This document shows, one piece after another, positions 1 to 8,403 of a stretch of 64,000 nucleotides of DNA. This DNA is from Thalassobius sp049116315. GTDB taxonomy: Bacteria; Pseudomonadota; Alphaproteobacteria; Rhodobacterales; Rhodobacteraceae. The stretch's first letter is position 1. Every line of letters starts with the position of its first letter. The DNA is taken from positions 124,001 to 188,000 of the forward strand of contig JAGDZD010000008.1 of the NCBI GenBank assembly GCA_049116315.1. Reading direction: 5' to 3'. The notes beneath the pieces were generated by a model. The model saw nothing but the letters and a program-made list of their open reading frames with translations. It was not told the DNA's origin and searched no databases. The position numbers were made by a program, and so were the translations under genes.

Positions 1-221
1 GAGAACCGCACATCGCGATGGGGGCGAAACAGCTTTGCGGTCACGGGTGCTCCGGATATTTTTTGCAAATCTGCCGCGACGACATCCATCAAAATGGTTG
101 CTGGCGCTTTAAGGGTCTCTTCGAAACGGGCTTTGTTTTCCAAGAACCAATCGCGCGAATTGTTGGCCGCAAGCTCAGCCATAAAACTGTGGGTATCCGG
201 GATCAAAGTTTCAAAAGGCAT
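1..221 (-). CDS. DUF2461 family protein, N-terminal part (cut by window edge)
   Basis: The minus strand from 221 down to the window edge encodes 73 residues beginning MPFETLIPDTHSFMAELAAN. The stretch NNSRDWFLENKARFEETL followed by LFRPHRDVRFS is the typical opening of the DUF2461/TIGR02453 family (FLxxLxxNNxRDWFxxNKxRYE ... RDxRFSKDKTPYK). An AGGA ribosome site lies about 7 nt before the ATG. The C-terminal half lies outside the window. The biochemical role of the family is unknown. The long plus-strand frame over the same bases is a shadow. Confidence 0.82.
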   Translation of the reverse strand, partial: MPFETLIPDTHSFMAELAANNSRDWFLENKARFEETLKAPATILMDVVAADLQKISGAPVTAKLFRPHRDVRF

Positions 222-477
222 TGGGCTGTCCTGCAAGCATTTTTTTCCAACGTAAGGCAGCAGACGGGCTTTGCGAAGGGGGCATGGTAAAATTTGTCAG
301 CCCAAACTGCGATCAACCAATAGGGGAATGCCGGCCAGTGGCGGGCTGATCTGCGCTTTGGAAATCACCCCTCAAAGCCCATCCCACTCAGCCAAGCCAA
401 TGCGGTTCATCAACGCCCACAAGCGGGGGCTGCTTTTAGGGATTGCCGTTCACCCTACACGTCGTTACGGCTAATAT
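222..477. other. Intergenic region between the DUF2461 gene and the MATE gene
   Basis: About 250 bases separate two divergently read genes, so promoters for both should lie here. I see no convincing -35/-10 pair, palindrome or small gene. A plus-strand open frame at 271-474 has no recognisable sequence and is not called. Confidence 0.4.
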
Positions 478-1839
478 ATGAGCACTTCACAAACAAAATC
501 GCAGCACCTGATTTCTATCTTTACGCTTGGGTTGCCCTTGGTGGGTAGTCACATCGCGCAATTCTCGGTGACGCTGACCGATACCATCATGCTGGGCTGG
601 TATAATGTCGAAGCTTTGGCCGCGCAGGTCATTGCCGGAACGATGTTTTTTGTCCTGTTTATTCTGGGATCTGGCTTTGCGCAGGCGGTGATGCCGATGG
701 TTGCGGAATCCGAAGAGGCAGGGGATGGCTCGACGGTGCGCCGGGTCACACGGATGTCGATTTGGGCCTCATTGATATATGCGCTGCTGGCCTTGCCAGT
801 CTTGCTGAACGCCGAACCCATTTTGCTGGCCCTTGGTCAAACCGCCGAGGTTGCCGCAATGGGACGTGAATATCTTGATATTGCGGGGTGGGCGATTTTC
901 CCGGCGTTGTTCGTCATGGTGCTGAAATCTTTTCTGTCAGGGCTTGAGCGGGCTCAGGTGGTTTTATGGGTCACGGTTGGGGCCGTGTTGGTCAATATCG
1001 TGGTCAACTATGCGTTGATTTTTGGCAACTGGGGCTTTCCGGAAATGGGCCTGCGGGGCGCGGCGATTGCGTCTTTGGCCGTCCAGGTGGTTTCGGCGCT
1101 TTTGCTGGGCATCTATGTGATCATCGTCACGCCCGAGCATCAGATGTTCCAGCGCTTTTGGCGCCCCGACTGGGAGGCCTTTTGGCGTGTATTCCGCCTT
1201 GGGGTGCCCATTGGGTTGACCAGCCTGGCCGAAGTTGGACTGTTTGCGGCCGCCTCGGTGATGATGGGGTGGATTGGCACCATTGCGCTGGCGGCGCACG
1301 GCATTGCCATGCAGATGAGCGCCATCGCCTTCATGATCCACCTAGGGCTGAGCAATGCGGCCACTGTGCGGGCAGGGCGGGCGCTGGGGCGCAAGAACCT
1401 CGAAGATTTACGTTTGGGGGGCAAGTTGGTGACACTGGTCTCGCTCAGCTTTGTGGGCGCGACAATCGCGGTGTTCTTGCTTTTGCCAGAGTATTTGATC
1501 GGGTTGTTCATGTCGCCAGACGACGAAAGCTATAGCGCGGTGGTTGAGATCGGTGTGATCCTCTTGGCGGCTGCGGCGGTGTTCCAATTGGCCGATGCGC
1601 TGCAGGCGATTGCCTTGGGGCTTTTGCGCGGCGTGCAGGACACCAGCGTGCCGATGGTCATCGCGGGCATCTCCTATTGGATTGTCGGCGTGCCTGTCAG
1701 CTATGTCATGGGGTTCTGGTTTGGCTGGGGCGGCGTGGGCATCTGGATGGGCTTGGCCTTTGGGCTGGGTGTTGCGGCCGTGCTGTTGATGCTGCGTTTT
1801 TGGGGGCCGGTGATCCGGCGGATCGCCGAACGGATGTAA
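478..1839 (+). CDS. MATE family multidrug/cation exporter
   Basis: A 453-residue integral membrane protein of the usual MATE length, with about 12 hydrophobic segments arranged as two homologous halves. The N-terminal pattern (FTLGLPLVGSHIAQFSVTLTDTIMLGWY) and the GLRGAAIASLAVQVV segment near residue 195 match NorM/DinF-type exporters, which extrude cationic drugs or metabolites using a sodium or proton gradient. The gene stands alone on the plus strand between a divergent DUF2461 gene and a convergent hypothetical gene, and ends in a hairpin that overlaps the stop codon. The substrate cannot be deduced. Confidence 0.93.
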   Translation: MSTSQTKSQHLISIFTLGLPLVGSHIAQFSVTLTDTIMLGWYNVEALAAQVIAGTMFFVLFILGSGFAQAVMPMVAESEEAGDGSTVRRVTRMSIWASLIYALLALPVLLNAEPILLALGQTAEVAAMGREYLDIAGWAIFPALFVMVLKSFLSGLERAQVVLWVTVGAVLVNIVVNYALIFGNWGFPEMGLRGAAIASLAVQVVSALLLGIYVIIVTPEHQMFQRFWRPDWEAFWRVFRLGVPIGLTSLAEVGLFAAASVMMGWIGTIALAAHGIAMQMSAIAFMIHLGLSNAATVRAGRALGRKNLEDLRLGGKLVTLVSLSFVGATIAVFLLLPEYLIGLFMSPDDESYSAVVEIGVILLAAAAVFQLADALQAIALGLLRGVQDTSVPMVIAGISYWIVGVPVSYVMGFWFGWGGVGIWMGLAFGLGVAAVLLMLRFWGPVIRRIAERM

Positions 1840-1850
1840 CCTCCGTTCGG
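1826..1850 (+). terminator. Hairpin overlapping the MATE stop codon
   Basis: Perfect 9-bp inverted repeat CCGAACGGA (1826-1834) / TCCGTTCGG (1842-1850) with a 7-nt loop that contains the TAA stop. No T-tract follows, so as an intrinsic terminator it would be weak. It may instead protect the mRNA 3' end. Confidence 0.5.
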
Positions 1851-1901
1851 GGCCTATCTTGACTGCGGTCATGATTGCGCTGAGTGGACCCCTAAGCGAG
1901 G

Positions 1902-2315
1902 TCAGTCGGCGTTGCGCCCGGCACCTTTGATCAACCGATCCGCCTTTTTGCGCACGAGAACCGTGCGCAAATCATGCATCGCCAACAACAAGGCATCCGT
2001 CACATTTTCAAGTTGCGCTTCTGTGGCCTTGGATTGCGCCCAATGGGTTGTCAGGTTCATGTGATCAATCGCGCGATGAATATCGTCGATGTCGCGCTCT
2101 TGCAGCAGAGCGCGACGATCATCCATCCAGTGACGGATCTCGATGAGATCCTGTTCGCTGAGCTTGCGATCCCCATGCGGTTTGATTTCACCATTGCGGA
2201 TATTGACGTTGGCGATCTGGTCCAATTCGATCCGACGTTGACGGTTCTCGGTGTCAACGCGGTAAACAAAAGCGCCGTTGTCGCGCACACGAAAGTAATA
2301 CTCTGGTAGATCCAT
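1902..2315 (-). CDS. Conserved hypothetical protein, 137 aa
   Basis: A soluble, highly charged 137-residue protein starting MDLPEYYFRVRDNGAFVYRVD and ending in a basic KKADRLIKGAGRNAD tail. The first 60 residues look like two short beta hairpins (YYFRVRDNGAFVYRV, RRIELDQIANVNIRNGEIKP) and the rest is helical. No signal peptide, membrane segment or catalytic motif is visible. It lies directly downstream of aspC on the same strand with only 24 bases between them, so the two may share a transcript. I do not recognise a function. Confidence 0.7.
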   Translation of the reverse strand: MDLPEYYFRVRDNGAFVYRVDTENRQRRIELDQIANVNIRNGEIKPHGDRKLSEQDLIEIRHWMDDRRALLQERDIDDIHRAIDHMNLTTHWAQSKATEAQLENVTDALLLAMHDLRTVLVRKKADRLIKGAGRNAD

Positions 2316-2339
2316 GCGATCGTCCGTTCAATTAGGGCG

Positions 2340-3542
2340 TTAGCTCAACTTTGCACAAAACTGGGCGATACGGCCACAGGCATCTTCAAGGGCTTCGTCC
2401 GAGGTGGCATAGCTCACCCGGAAGTTTGGCGACAAGCCAAAGGCTTCACCAAAGACCACCGCCACGCCAACCGCGTTCAGCAACTCTGTGGCAAAGGTTT
2501 GATCGGTGTCGATCACCACACCCTCTGGTGTGGATTTGCCAATCAGCCCGGCAATTGACGGATAGACGTAAAACGCCCCCTCTGGTGTTGGGCAGGTGAT
2601 CCCGTCAATGGCGTTCAATTTTTGAACAACCAAGTTGCGTCGTCGCACGAACATTTCGTTGTGCGGGGCAATAAAGTCCTGTGGCCCATTCAGCGCCTCG
2701 ACAGCAGCCCATTGGCTGACTGAGCAGGGGTTTGAGGTGGATTGCGACTGAACCTTGCGGATCGCACCAATCACCTGTTCCGGCCCTGCGGCATAGCCGA
2801 TCCGCCAGCCGGTCATCGCATAGGCTTTGGAAACGCCGTTGACGGTCAAAGTGCGATCATAAAGGGCGGGTTCGACCTGAGCTGGCGTGCAGAATTCAAA
2901 ATCGTCATAGGCCAGCAGTTCATACATGTCGTCGGTCAACACCCAGACATGCGGGTGACGCATCAACACATCGGTCAAGGCTTTCAACTCTGCATGGCTA
3001 TAGCCAGCGCCGGTTGGGTTCGACGGAGAGTTGAACAAGAACCACTTGGTGTTGGCCGTAATCGCCGCCTCCAGTTGTTCTGCAGTGATTTTGAAGCTGT
3101 TGTCCAACTGCGCTTCGATGAAAACAGGGGTGCCACCGGCCAAAAGCACCATATCAGGATAGCTCACCCAATAAGGGGCCGGGATGATCACCTCGTCACC
3201 GGGATTCATCGTGGCCATCAGCGCATTATAAAGCACCTGCTTGCCGCCTGTGCCCACGGTGACCTGCTTGGCGGTATAGTCCAGCCCATTGTCGCGTTTG
3301 AACTTGGCGCAAATGGCCTGTTTCAACTCGGGGATGCCATCCACAGCGGTATAACGGGTCTGGCCAGCTTCGATGGCGGCAATGCCTGCGGCACGGATGT
3401 TTTCAGGCGTGTCAAAGTCGGGCTCCCCTGCGGACAATCCAATGATGTCACGCCCTTCGGCTTTCAGCTCGGCGGCAAGGTTGGTCATTGCGATGGTCGG
3501 TGACGGTTTAACGCGACTAAGTGTCTGAGACAGAAAAGACAT
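2340..3542 (-). CDS. aspC: Aspartate aminotransferase (class I/II, PLP-dependent)
   Basis: A 400-residue fold-type I aminotransferase that interconverts aspartate/oxaloacetate and glutamate/2-oxoglutarate. Visible motifs are the GLSAGEPDFDTPENIR opening, SPSNPTGA and VNGVSKAYAMTGWRIGYAAG, where the lysine at about residue 239 forms the Schiff base with PLP and the downstream Arg binds the cofactor phosphate. The start at MSFLSQTLSRVKPSPT is chosen because it matches the family N-terminus; the open frame runs further upstream to 3770 but that part has no family resemblance and would overlap the divergent Xre gene. Pathway assignment beyond aspartate metabolism is not certain, since alphaproteobacterial Ib enzymes can also act on prephenate or aromatic amino acids. 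Confidence 0.93.
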   Translation of the reverse strand: MSFLSQTLSRVKPSPTIAMTNLAAELKAEGRDIIGLSAGEPDFDTPENIRAAGIAAIEAGQTRYTAVDGIPELKQAICAKFKRDNGLDYTAKQVTVGTGGKQVLYNALMATMNPGDEVIIPAPYWVSYPDMVLLAGGTPVFIEAQLDNSFKITAEQLEAAITANTKWFLFNSPSNPTGAGYSHAELKALTDVLMRHPHVWVLTDDMYELLAYDDFEFCTPAQVEPALYDRTLTVNGVSKAYAMTGWRIGYAAGPEQVIGAIRKVQSQSTSNPCSVSQWAAVEALNGPQDFIAPHNEMFVRRRNLVVQKLNAIDGITCPTPEGAFYVYPSIAGLIGKSTPEGVVIDTDQTFATELLNAVGVAVVFGEAFGLSPNFRVSYATSDEALEDACGRIAQFCAKLS

Positions 3543-3629
3543 GGGGGGCCCTCGGTTTGTATTCCTTACCCTCATGTCATAGGTTGCACAGGAATGTCGA
3601 TCAAGCGTGATTGGCGGAAAGGCTACATA

Positions 3630-4025
3630 ATGGACGTCCAAGACCCCGATGGCTGGTTCGCAGCCGAGTTTGCGACATTCGGTGATCGCCTGGCCGCCGC
3701 CCGGGACCACGCCGGGATGGATCAACGCACATTGGCCAAACGGCTTGGGACCAAGCTGAAAACGCTGCAAGATTGGGAATACGACCTCTCTGAGCCGCGC
3801 GCCAATAAGCTGAGCATGCTGTCGGGTTTGCTGAACGTCTCTATCAAATGGTTGCTAACAGGCGAAGGTGAAGGGGTCACTGAACCGGTTGACGATCCCG
3901 CGATTTCAGCTGATATCAACGCGCTGCTGACCGAAATCCGCGAAATCAAAGTGGAGTTGAGCAGCTCAGCTGACCGGCTGGGCAAGCTGGAAAAGCAATT
4001 GCGTTTGAAACTGAAAGGCACCTGA
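3630..4025 (+). CDS. Xre-family helix-turn-helix regulator
   Basis: A 131-residue cytoplasmic protein. Residues about 15-70 (FGDRLAAARDHAGMDQRTLAKRLGTKLKTLQDWEYDLSEPRANKLSMLSGLLNVSIKWLLTGEGEG) form a canonical Cro/CI helix-turn-helix, followed by a C-terminal helical segment with heptad-like hydrophobics (INALLTEIREIKVELSSSADRLGKLEKQLRLKL), probably a coiled coil for dimerisation. The start at 3630 is preferred because GGAAAGG lies 7-9 nt upstream; an in-frame ATG at 3594 lacks one. It is divergent from aspC and 3 bases ahead of sdhE, so it is probably co-transcribed with sdhE. Its target is unknown. Confidence 0.85.
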   Translation: MDVQDPDGWFAAEFATFGDRLAAARDHAGMDQRTLAKRLGTKLKTLQDWEYDLSEPRANKLSMLSGLLNVSIKWLLTGEGEGVTEPVDDPAISADINALLTEIREIKVELSSSADRLGKLEKQLRLKLKGT

Positions 4026-4028
4026 CCC

Positions 4029-4292
4029 ATGACTGAGATCCGTGAACACCGACTGAAACGGATGGCCATGCGCTCGATGCGCCGCGGTATCAAGGAAATG
4101 GACATCATTCTGGTCCGTTACGCCAATGCGCGTCTGGAACAGATGAGCGAAGCAGAGCTGGACGCCTATGACGCGTTGCTGAATGAAAACGATCAGGATC
4201 TGTACCAATGGGTGTCGGGCCAACAAGAGCCTCCGGCCCATGTCTCAGTGCAGATTGCTGACATCCGGGCCTTGATCGACGCCGGTGAATAG
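4029..4292 (+). CDS. sdhE: FAD assembly factor SdhE (succinate dehydrogenase flavinylation)
   Basis: An 87-residue protein with the SdhE/DUF339 signature: RLKRMAMRSMRRGIKEMDIILVRYA, containing the RGxxE motif (RRGIKE) needed for covalent flavinylation of SdhA, and the DLYQWVSGQQEPP segment near residue 58. Family members attach FAD to the succinate dehydrogenase flavoprotein in the cytoplasm. Length is typical. It follows the Xre gene after 3 bases; the sdh genes themselves are not in this window. Confidence 0.92.
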   Translation: MTEIREHRLKRMAMRSMRRGIKEMDIILVRYANARLEQMSEAELDAYDALLNENDQDLYQWVSGQQEPPAHVSVQIADIRALIDAGE

Positions 4293-4383
4293 ATCGCATT
4301 TTAGCGATAAGTCGTTTTGATTTAACGTATTCTTGGGCTTTATCCGCCACCGTCCGTCTTAAGCGACTATGACGGAGACTGTG

Positions 4384-4881
4384 ATGAGCCTACATGAACC
4401 ACTTAAGACCGGCGATCGCACTGGGTTTATGACAAACTACCTAGATGCGCTGGCGTTGGTTGAGCGACTGCATCGGTTGTTGTTGGATGTGATCAAGGAC
4501 GAATTTGAACGGGTTGGCGTTTTGGAAATCAACGCCGTTCAAGCCTTGTTGTTGTTTAACATTGGCGACAACGAAGTGACGGCGGGCGAGTTGAAATCGC
4601 GCGGTTACTATCAGGGCAGCAATGTCAGCTATAACCTGAAAAAGCTGGTCGAAACCGGTTACATGCATCACCAACGATGCGAAATTGATCGACGCTCTGT
4701 ACGGGTCAAGCTGACGCCCAAAGGGCGGGAGATCCGGGATGTGGTTGCGGGGCTGTTTATCCGCCACGCCGACGGGTTGCAGGATCGCGGCGTCTTGGGG
4801 CCTGATGGCATCAATGAAATCGCCAGCTCGTTGCGCCGCGTTGAACGGTATTGGACGGATCAAATCCGCTATATCTATTGA
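4384..4881 (+). CDS. MarR/LdtR-like winged-helix transcriptional regulator
   Basis: A 165-residue protein with a winged helix at about residues 40-110 (AVQALLLFNIGDNEVTAGELKSRGYYQGSNVSYNLKKLVETGYMHHQRCEIDRRSVRVKLTPKGREI). The YYQGSNVSYNLKKLVETGY recognition segment is characteristic of a MarR subgroup found across alphaproteobacteria that includes LdtR of Liberibacter and relatives involved in cell-wall and stress control. Start 4384 is chosen over 4369 because GGAG lies 6 nt upstream. The last 7 bases overlap the convergent DUF1194 gene. Confidence 0.85.
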   Translation: MSLHEPLKTGDRTGFMTNYLDALALVERLHRLLLDVIKDEFERVGVLEINAVQALLLFNIGDNEVTAGELKSRGYYQGSNVSYNLKKLVETGYMHHQRCEIDRRSVRVKLTPKGREIRDVVAGLFIRHADGLQDRGVLGPDGINEIASSLRRVERYWTDQIRYIY

Positions 4882-5603
4882 AGAACAGGTCGCAGATCGC
4901 GCGCGTGGCTTAGAACAAGCCCCTGTAATTCTCGGATCAATTTGCGCGTCATCGCGTCCTGATAATCCTGATATCCCAAGGCCATTTCGGTGAATGCTCC
5001 GGGCCCATGTATGACATAGGCGCGATAGTAATCATCAAGGGCAAGGGCGCCGCCTGTGCGCCGGTCTCCCTCAACCGGATCCAGCGAGGGGATCACCAAT
5101 CCGTTGACAATAATGCCGCCAAGCAGGCCTTGGTTGCGCATATTTTGTGGCAAAGGTCCGGTGTTTGCAGGCCCATCCCCAGATATGTCGAGCACTTTTA
5201 AGGGGCAGGCGACACGACTGTGCAATGCCGCAGCCCCAAACGCCATCGCCGCGCCGATGGCCGTCGAGGGGTCGCTCTTGATCCGTTGGGTTTGGCGCAA
5301 CTGCTGGGCGGCCTGATCCAGCGCCGCGGGGGCGGTGATCTCTGTCCAATCCAAAACGATGCGCTGATGGTCCGGACCGCTCCAGGTGTAGACAAAGACC
5401 TCGACGTGGCTGTCCGGTTGGGACAGCAAGGCGCTGCGCACGGTTGGGTCTTGCAATGCGCCCGCAAGGCCCTCCAGCTGCAGGCGATAGTCTTGACTGT
5501 CGACCGACCCCGAAACATCTAGCCCCAGGGCCAATGCCTGACGACAGTCTGCCAAGGCCCCAGCGGGGGCCAAGGCCAAACACAAAGCGAGGGCGCGGAT
5601 CAC
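4875..5603 (-). CDS. DUF1194 (von Willebrand A-like) exported protein
   Basis: A 242-residue protein with an N-terminal signal peptide (IRALALCLALAPAGALA, then DCRQ) and a VWA-like fold: ALGLDVSGSVDSQDY carries the DxSxS metal-adhesion (MIDAS) motif and LKVLDISGDGPANTG a second acidic loop. The family is periplasmic and of unknown function. I choose the GTG at 5603, which overlaps the stop of gloA as GTGA and gives a clean signal peptide; the longer frame to 5633 would put 10 polar residues in front. It is therefore translationally coupled behind gloA, although nothing in the sequence links the two functions. Confidence 0.8.
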   Translation of the reverse strand: MIRALALCLALAPAGALADCRQALALGLDVSGSVDSQDYRLQLEGLAGALQDPTVRSALLSQPDSHVEVFVYTWSGPDHQRIVLDWTEITAPAALDQAAQQLRQTQRIKSDPSTAIGAAMAFGAAALHSRVACPLKVLDISGDGPANTGPLPQNMRNQGLLGGIIVNGLVIPSLDPVEGDRRTGGALALDDYYRAYVIHGPGAFTEMALGYQDYQDAMTRKLIRELQGLVLSHARDLRPVLQ

Positions 5604-6028
5604 CAGTGACCTGTGTTGCCCATGCTGGTCCACGGCTCGGCTGGGGCCAGATTGTCGCCCTTTTGCAAAAGCTCGATCGAGATGTTGTCGGGCGAACGTA
5701 CAAAGGCCATGCGACCATCATGAGGAGGGCGGTTGATCAAGACGCCTGCGGCCTGCAGCTTGGCGCAGGTCTCATAGATGTTGTCGACTTCATAAGCCAA
5801 GTGGCCAAAGTGGCGCCCATCCGCGGGCAGGGCGTCATCCCCATCCCAGTTATAGGTCAACTCAACTGGGCATTCCTCTTGGCCTTCTGGAGCCATAAAG
5901 ATCAAAGAAAACCGACCCCCTTCATTGTCATGACGGCGGGTTTCTTTCAGGCCCAGCAATTCATAAAAGGCCATGCTCTTTTCCAGATCTTTGACCCGGA
6001 CCATTGTGTGTAGATATTTAAGGCTCAT
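5600..6028 (-). CDS. gloA: Lactoylglutathione lyase (glyoxalase I)
   Basis: A 142-residue VOC-fold enzyme that converts the methylglyoxal-glutathione hemithioacetal to S-lactoylglutathione in the cytoplasm. Two beta-alpha-beta-beta-beta modules are visible: HTMVRVKDLEKSMAFYELLGL and HFGHLAYEVDNIYETCAKLQAAGV. The expected metal ligands are His (LHTMVRV), Glu (PVELTYNW), His (FGHLAYEV) and Glu (ISIELLQKG). The length fits GloA. It is the upstream partner of the DUF1194 gene with overlapping stop and start. Confidence 0.93.
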   Translation of the reverse strand: MSLKYLHTMVRVKDLEKSMAFYELLGLKETRRHDNEGGRFSLIFMAPEGQEECPVELTYNWDGDDALPADGRHFGHLAYEVDNIYETCAKLQAAGVLINRPPHDGRMAFVRSPDNISIELLQKGDNLAPAEPWTSMGNTGHW

Positions 6029-6059
6029 GGTGATCTCCCTTTGCGATCACGTGTCGTGA

Positions 6060-7463
6060 TCAAAAACTTGATGTCACGCCCAGCGACACAGAGGTTTCAT
6101 TGGTTTGAAACTTGCTGACGTTTGAACGTGTCTTGCGAACTTGAACTCTCAGAGAGGGCACGAAACCGGCGTAGTCAAGCCCTTTGAAGGTCAAATCCAT
6201 GGATCCAAACACGGTGTTGTCTTTGCGTCCACCGGGCACCGTTATAACCCCAAAGCTGTAGTCCGGCAGGTTTTGACGCGTTGCCCCCAACTTGGCCGAG
6301 ATCGTGGCCGGGCCGATGGGATTGGCCAGACTATAGTTCACATAGCCGGTCGTGCGGTTCAGTCGGCTGTTGGCGGTGTCGCTTTGAGCGCCGTGCAAGG
6401 CCACCCCCAAGGTCAGGCGGTCGCCAGAAGTCAATTTGCGCGACAGGTTGGCCTGCACATCCAGCGCGGACACAGGTTCGAAATTCCCCGACAAAGTCAC
6501 GCGGTGGCTCAGGCGGCTGGACAGTTGCAAACTGGTGTCAGGCCTTAAAGACCGGCGATGTGACAGGCCCAGATGATACAGGTTTTGGTACGCGTCACCG
6601 CCATACCAGCTGCGTCCGATCCCCGCCTCATAACTCATCACGCCCACGTTTTGTGCTTTATCGTGGTTGAGGCGCAATTCGAGGCGATCAAAGGACAGAT
6701 CCGCGTTGCTTACCGATGGGGCAAGCAGCTTGGCTTCGTCCGACAAAGAGACCCTTTGGCCAAAATATTGCGCTGACACAGCGGTCATATGGGTTTTTGA
6801 GCGGGACAAACGGTAGCTTAGGGAAACATCCGCCGTGCTGCGGGTGCCTGACAAGGCCTGCGCTGATCCACTCAGAATGCCAAAAATGGGCACGCCATCA
6901 ATCAGGGCGCGGTCGTCCGAAGCACCGTTGTTGAGGTTGCTTGAGGGGGCCACAAGAAAGCGCCCGTTCAACGTCCAAGGCGAGAGAATGCGCAGAGTTC
7001 TGTAGTCTTCGATGACCTGCGCTCGGTGCTGATCGCTGGGGCTGGAAATCAAAGAGCGCCGCAACCAGTACTGGCCGCGCAATGGCGCCCCATCGGCAAT
7101 GGAATGCTCTGCTGCCAGCTGCGCGGCGTAAAACTTGTTAACGTCGTTTGTGGCATGACGATAGGCCAGCCGCGCCGCGCGCCGCCCATCGGGAAACTGC
7201 TGCAATTGCCCCAAGGCGCGGGCCAAGGTGTAATGCGCGTCCGCGTCTGCGGGGTCGCGCTCGATCAGAGATTTGGCAATCTGTGCGGCCAGCGCTGCGT
7301 CTTGACGGACCAACGCCTCTGCGGCGATCTGGCGGGCCTGCGCAGGCGACACACTGACAACTTTGTCCGTTGTGCCCTGCGGATCGGCCACTGCTGGTGC
7401 TGCGCTCATCCCCAGGGATGCCCCCAGAGACACACCCAGCATCACCCAAAGTGACACCGCCAT
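6060..7463 (-). CDS. SLAM-like outer-membrane protein (TPR plus DUF560 beta-barrel)
   Basis: An exported protein of about 467 residues. After a hydrophobic signal region (AVSLWVMLGVSLGASLGMSAAPAVA) come TPR-like helices (residues about 45-110, including LIERDPADADAHYTLARALGQLQQFPDG), then a long region of alternating short beta strands ending in VSLGVTSSF, with the terminal Phe typical of outer-membrane barrels. TPR plus a C-terminal barrel of this size is the layout of surface lipoprotein assembly modifiers (SLAM), which move lipoproteins to the cell surface. The gene directly follows a TbpB-like lipoprotein gene. Start is uncertain: ATG 7463 has TAAGG 8 nt upstream, but ATGs at 7520 and 7532 are in frame and the latter overlaps the upstream gene. 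Family assignment is by pattern, not alignment. Confidence 0.72.
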   Translation of the reverse strand: MAVSLWVMLGVSLGASLGMSAAPAVADPQGTTDKVVSVSPAQARQIAAEALVRQDAALAAQIAKSLIERDPADADAHYTLARALGQLQQFPDGRRAARLAYRHATNDVNKFYAAQLAAEHSIADGAPLRGQYWLRRSLISSPSDQHRAQVIEDYRTLRILSPWTLNGRFLVAPSSNLNNGASDDRALIDGVPIFGILSGSAQALSGTRSTADVSLSYRLSRSKTHMTAVSAQYFGQRVSLSDEAKLLAPSVSNADLSFDRLELRLNHDKAQNVGVMSYEAGIGRSWYGGDAYQNLYHLGLSHRRSLRPDTSLQLSSRLSHRVTLSGNFEPVSALDVQANLSRKLTSGDRLTLGVALHGAQSDTANSRLNRTTGYVNYSLANPIGPATISAKLGATRQNLPDYSFGVITVPGGRKDNTVFGSMDLTFKGLDYAGFVPSLRVQVRKTRSNVSKFQTNETSVSLGVTSSF

Positions 7464-7497
7464 GGCACAGGCCTTAGGTTGGAGGCAGGTTAACGGG

Positions 7498-8403
7498 TTA
7501 ATCGCACAGAGAAGAGGCATTGGTGGAGCCACATTGCGAGATCACAAAAACCCCATATTCCTCTTCGTTTTCAAACCCCAAGGGATTGCCTGTGCCGTCA
7601 AACTGGTTGAGGTACAACAGGCCTGCAACCGAAGAGGCATTGGTGCCACCAAACACGCCGGCATAGGTGCCTGCCGTTGCGTTGTCGGCGTCATATTCGA
7701 CCGTGCCTGTGAACTCTCCAAGGCTGTCGATACTGCCAAGGACCATCACGACGCTGGGCAGGTCAAGGTTCTGGGTGGCATCAGAAGCGTCGCGGATCAA
7801 AACCCGGTCATAGACGCTGCCGTTCACCGCGTTTTCGCCGAAATCAACATTCAAGAAGACGTTGCCGCTGACCCGGGCGGATTGGCTGGGCGCCGTTGAG
7901 GCGTCTGTCCCAGGAGGTGTGGTCAGCAGATCGTCACCGCTGGCGTCGCCAACATTGGTGACCCCGGCATACGTTCCCGCATAAGAGGCTAGACCGGTGT
8001 CCGGCGTGTAGTTGCCTGATCGAATGTATTGTGTGCCACCGAAATAGCGGTTGAACTGACCGCCATCGGCCACCGCGATCGCCATCAGGTCGCCGTCGGC
8101 GCTGCTGCGGCGCAATGCGGTAAAGTGGCGATCGAGGGGATCATCCTGCGTGGTGTAGGCTGCGTAATCGCCAACGTCCAAAGCGGTATTGCGCTGATAG
8201 ACCGTTGTGGTGCTGGGCACGTCTAGGCCTGACAAAACGAATGTAAGCGTGTCTGCACCGGTCTGATATTCCACCGAACTGACGTTGCCGGCCACCGAAC
8301 TTGGGGTGCTGGCGCTTGAGCTGGAGGTGCTGGCACTGCTGTCGCCATCAGCCGCACAGCCTGCCAGACCCAGCAATGCTGCGGTCATAAATAGGGTTTT
8401 CAT
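7498..8403 (-). CDS. TbpB-like surface lipoprotein, probable SLAM client
   Basis: A 301-residue lipoprotein: MKTLFMTAALLGLAGC has a lipobox (LAGC, Cys16), followed by a Ser/Thr/Ala-rich linker to about residue 45. The C-terminal half contains strands and a turn resembling transferrin-binding-protein-type barrels (GNVFLNVDFGENAVNGSV; FTGTVEYDADNATAGTYAGVFGG; NASSVAGLLYL), where G-x-F-G-x-x-A-x-x-x-x-G is the family's recurring motif. Two Cys near the C-terminus (SQCGSTNASSLC) could form a disulfide. Start at ATG 8403 (GAGG 9 nt upstream), not the TTG at 8409. Its gene precedes the SLAM-like gene by 34 bases. The ligand is unknown; iron or haem capture is only one possibility. Confidence 0.7.
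   Translation of the reverse strand: MKTLFMTAALLGLAGCAADGDSSASTSSSSASTPSSVAGNVSSVEYQTGADTLTFVLSGLDVPSTTTVYQRNTALDVGDYAAYTTQDDPLDRHFTALRRSSADGDLMAIAVADGGQFNRYFGGTQYIRSGNYTPDTGLASYAGTYAGVTNVGDASGDDLLTTPPGTDASTAPSQSARVSGNVFLNVDFGENAVNGSVYDRVLIRDASDATQNLDLPSVVMVLGSIDSLGEFTGTVEYDADNATAGTYAGVFGGTNASSVAGLLYLNQFDGTGNPLGFENEEEYGVFVISQCGSTNASSLCD

Noticed and set aside
18..290. Plus-strand open frame at the window start
   Set aside because: It is the complement of the DUF2461 gene, whose protein matches a known family on the minus strand.
271..474. 67-residue plus-strand frame before the MATE gene
   Set aside because: No family resemblance, no ribosome site, and it fills the promoter region of the MATE gene.
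3543..3770. N-terminal extension of aspC
   Set aside because: The extra 76 residues do not resemble the family and would overlap the divergent Xre gene.
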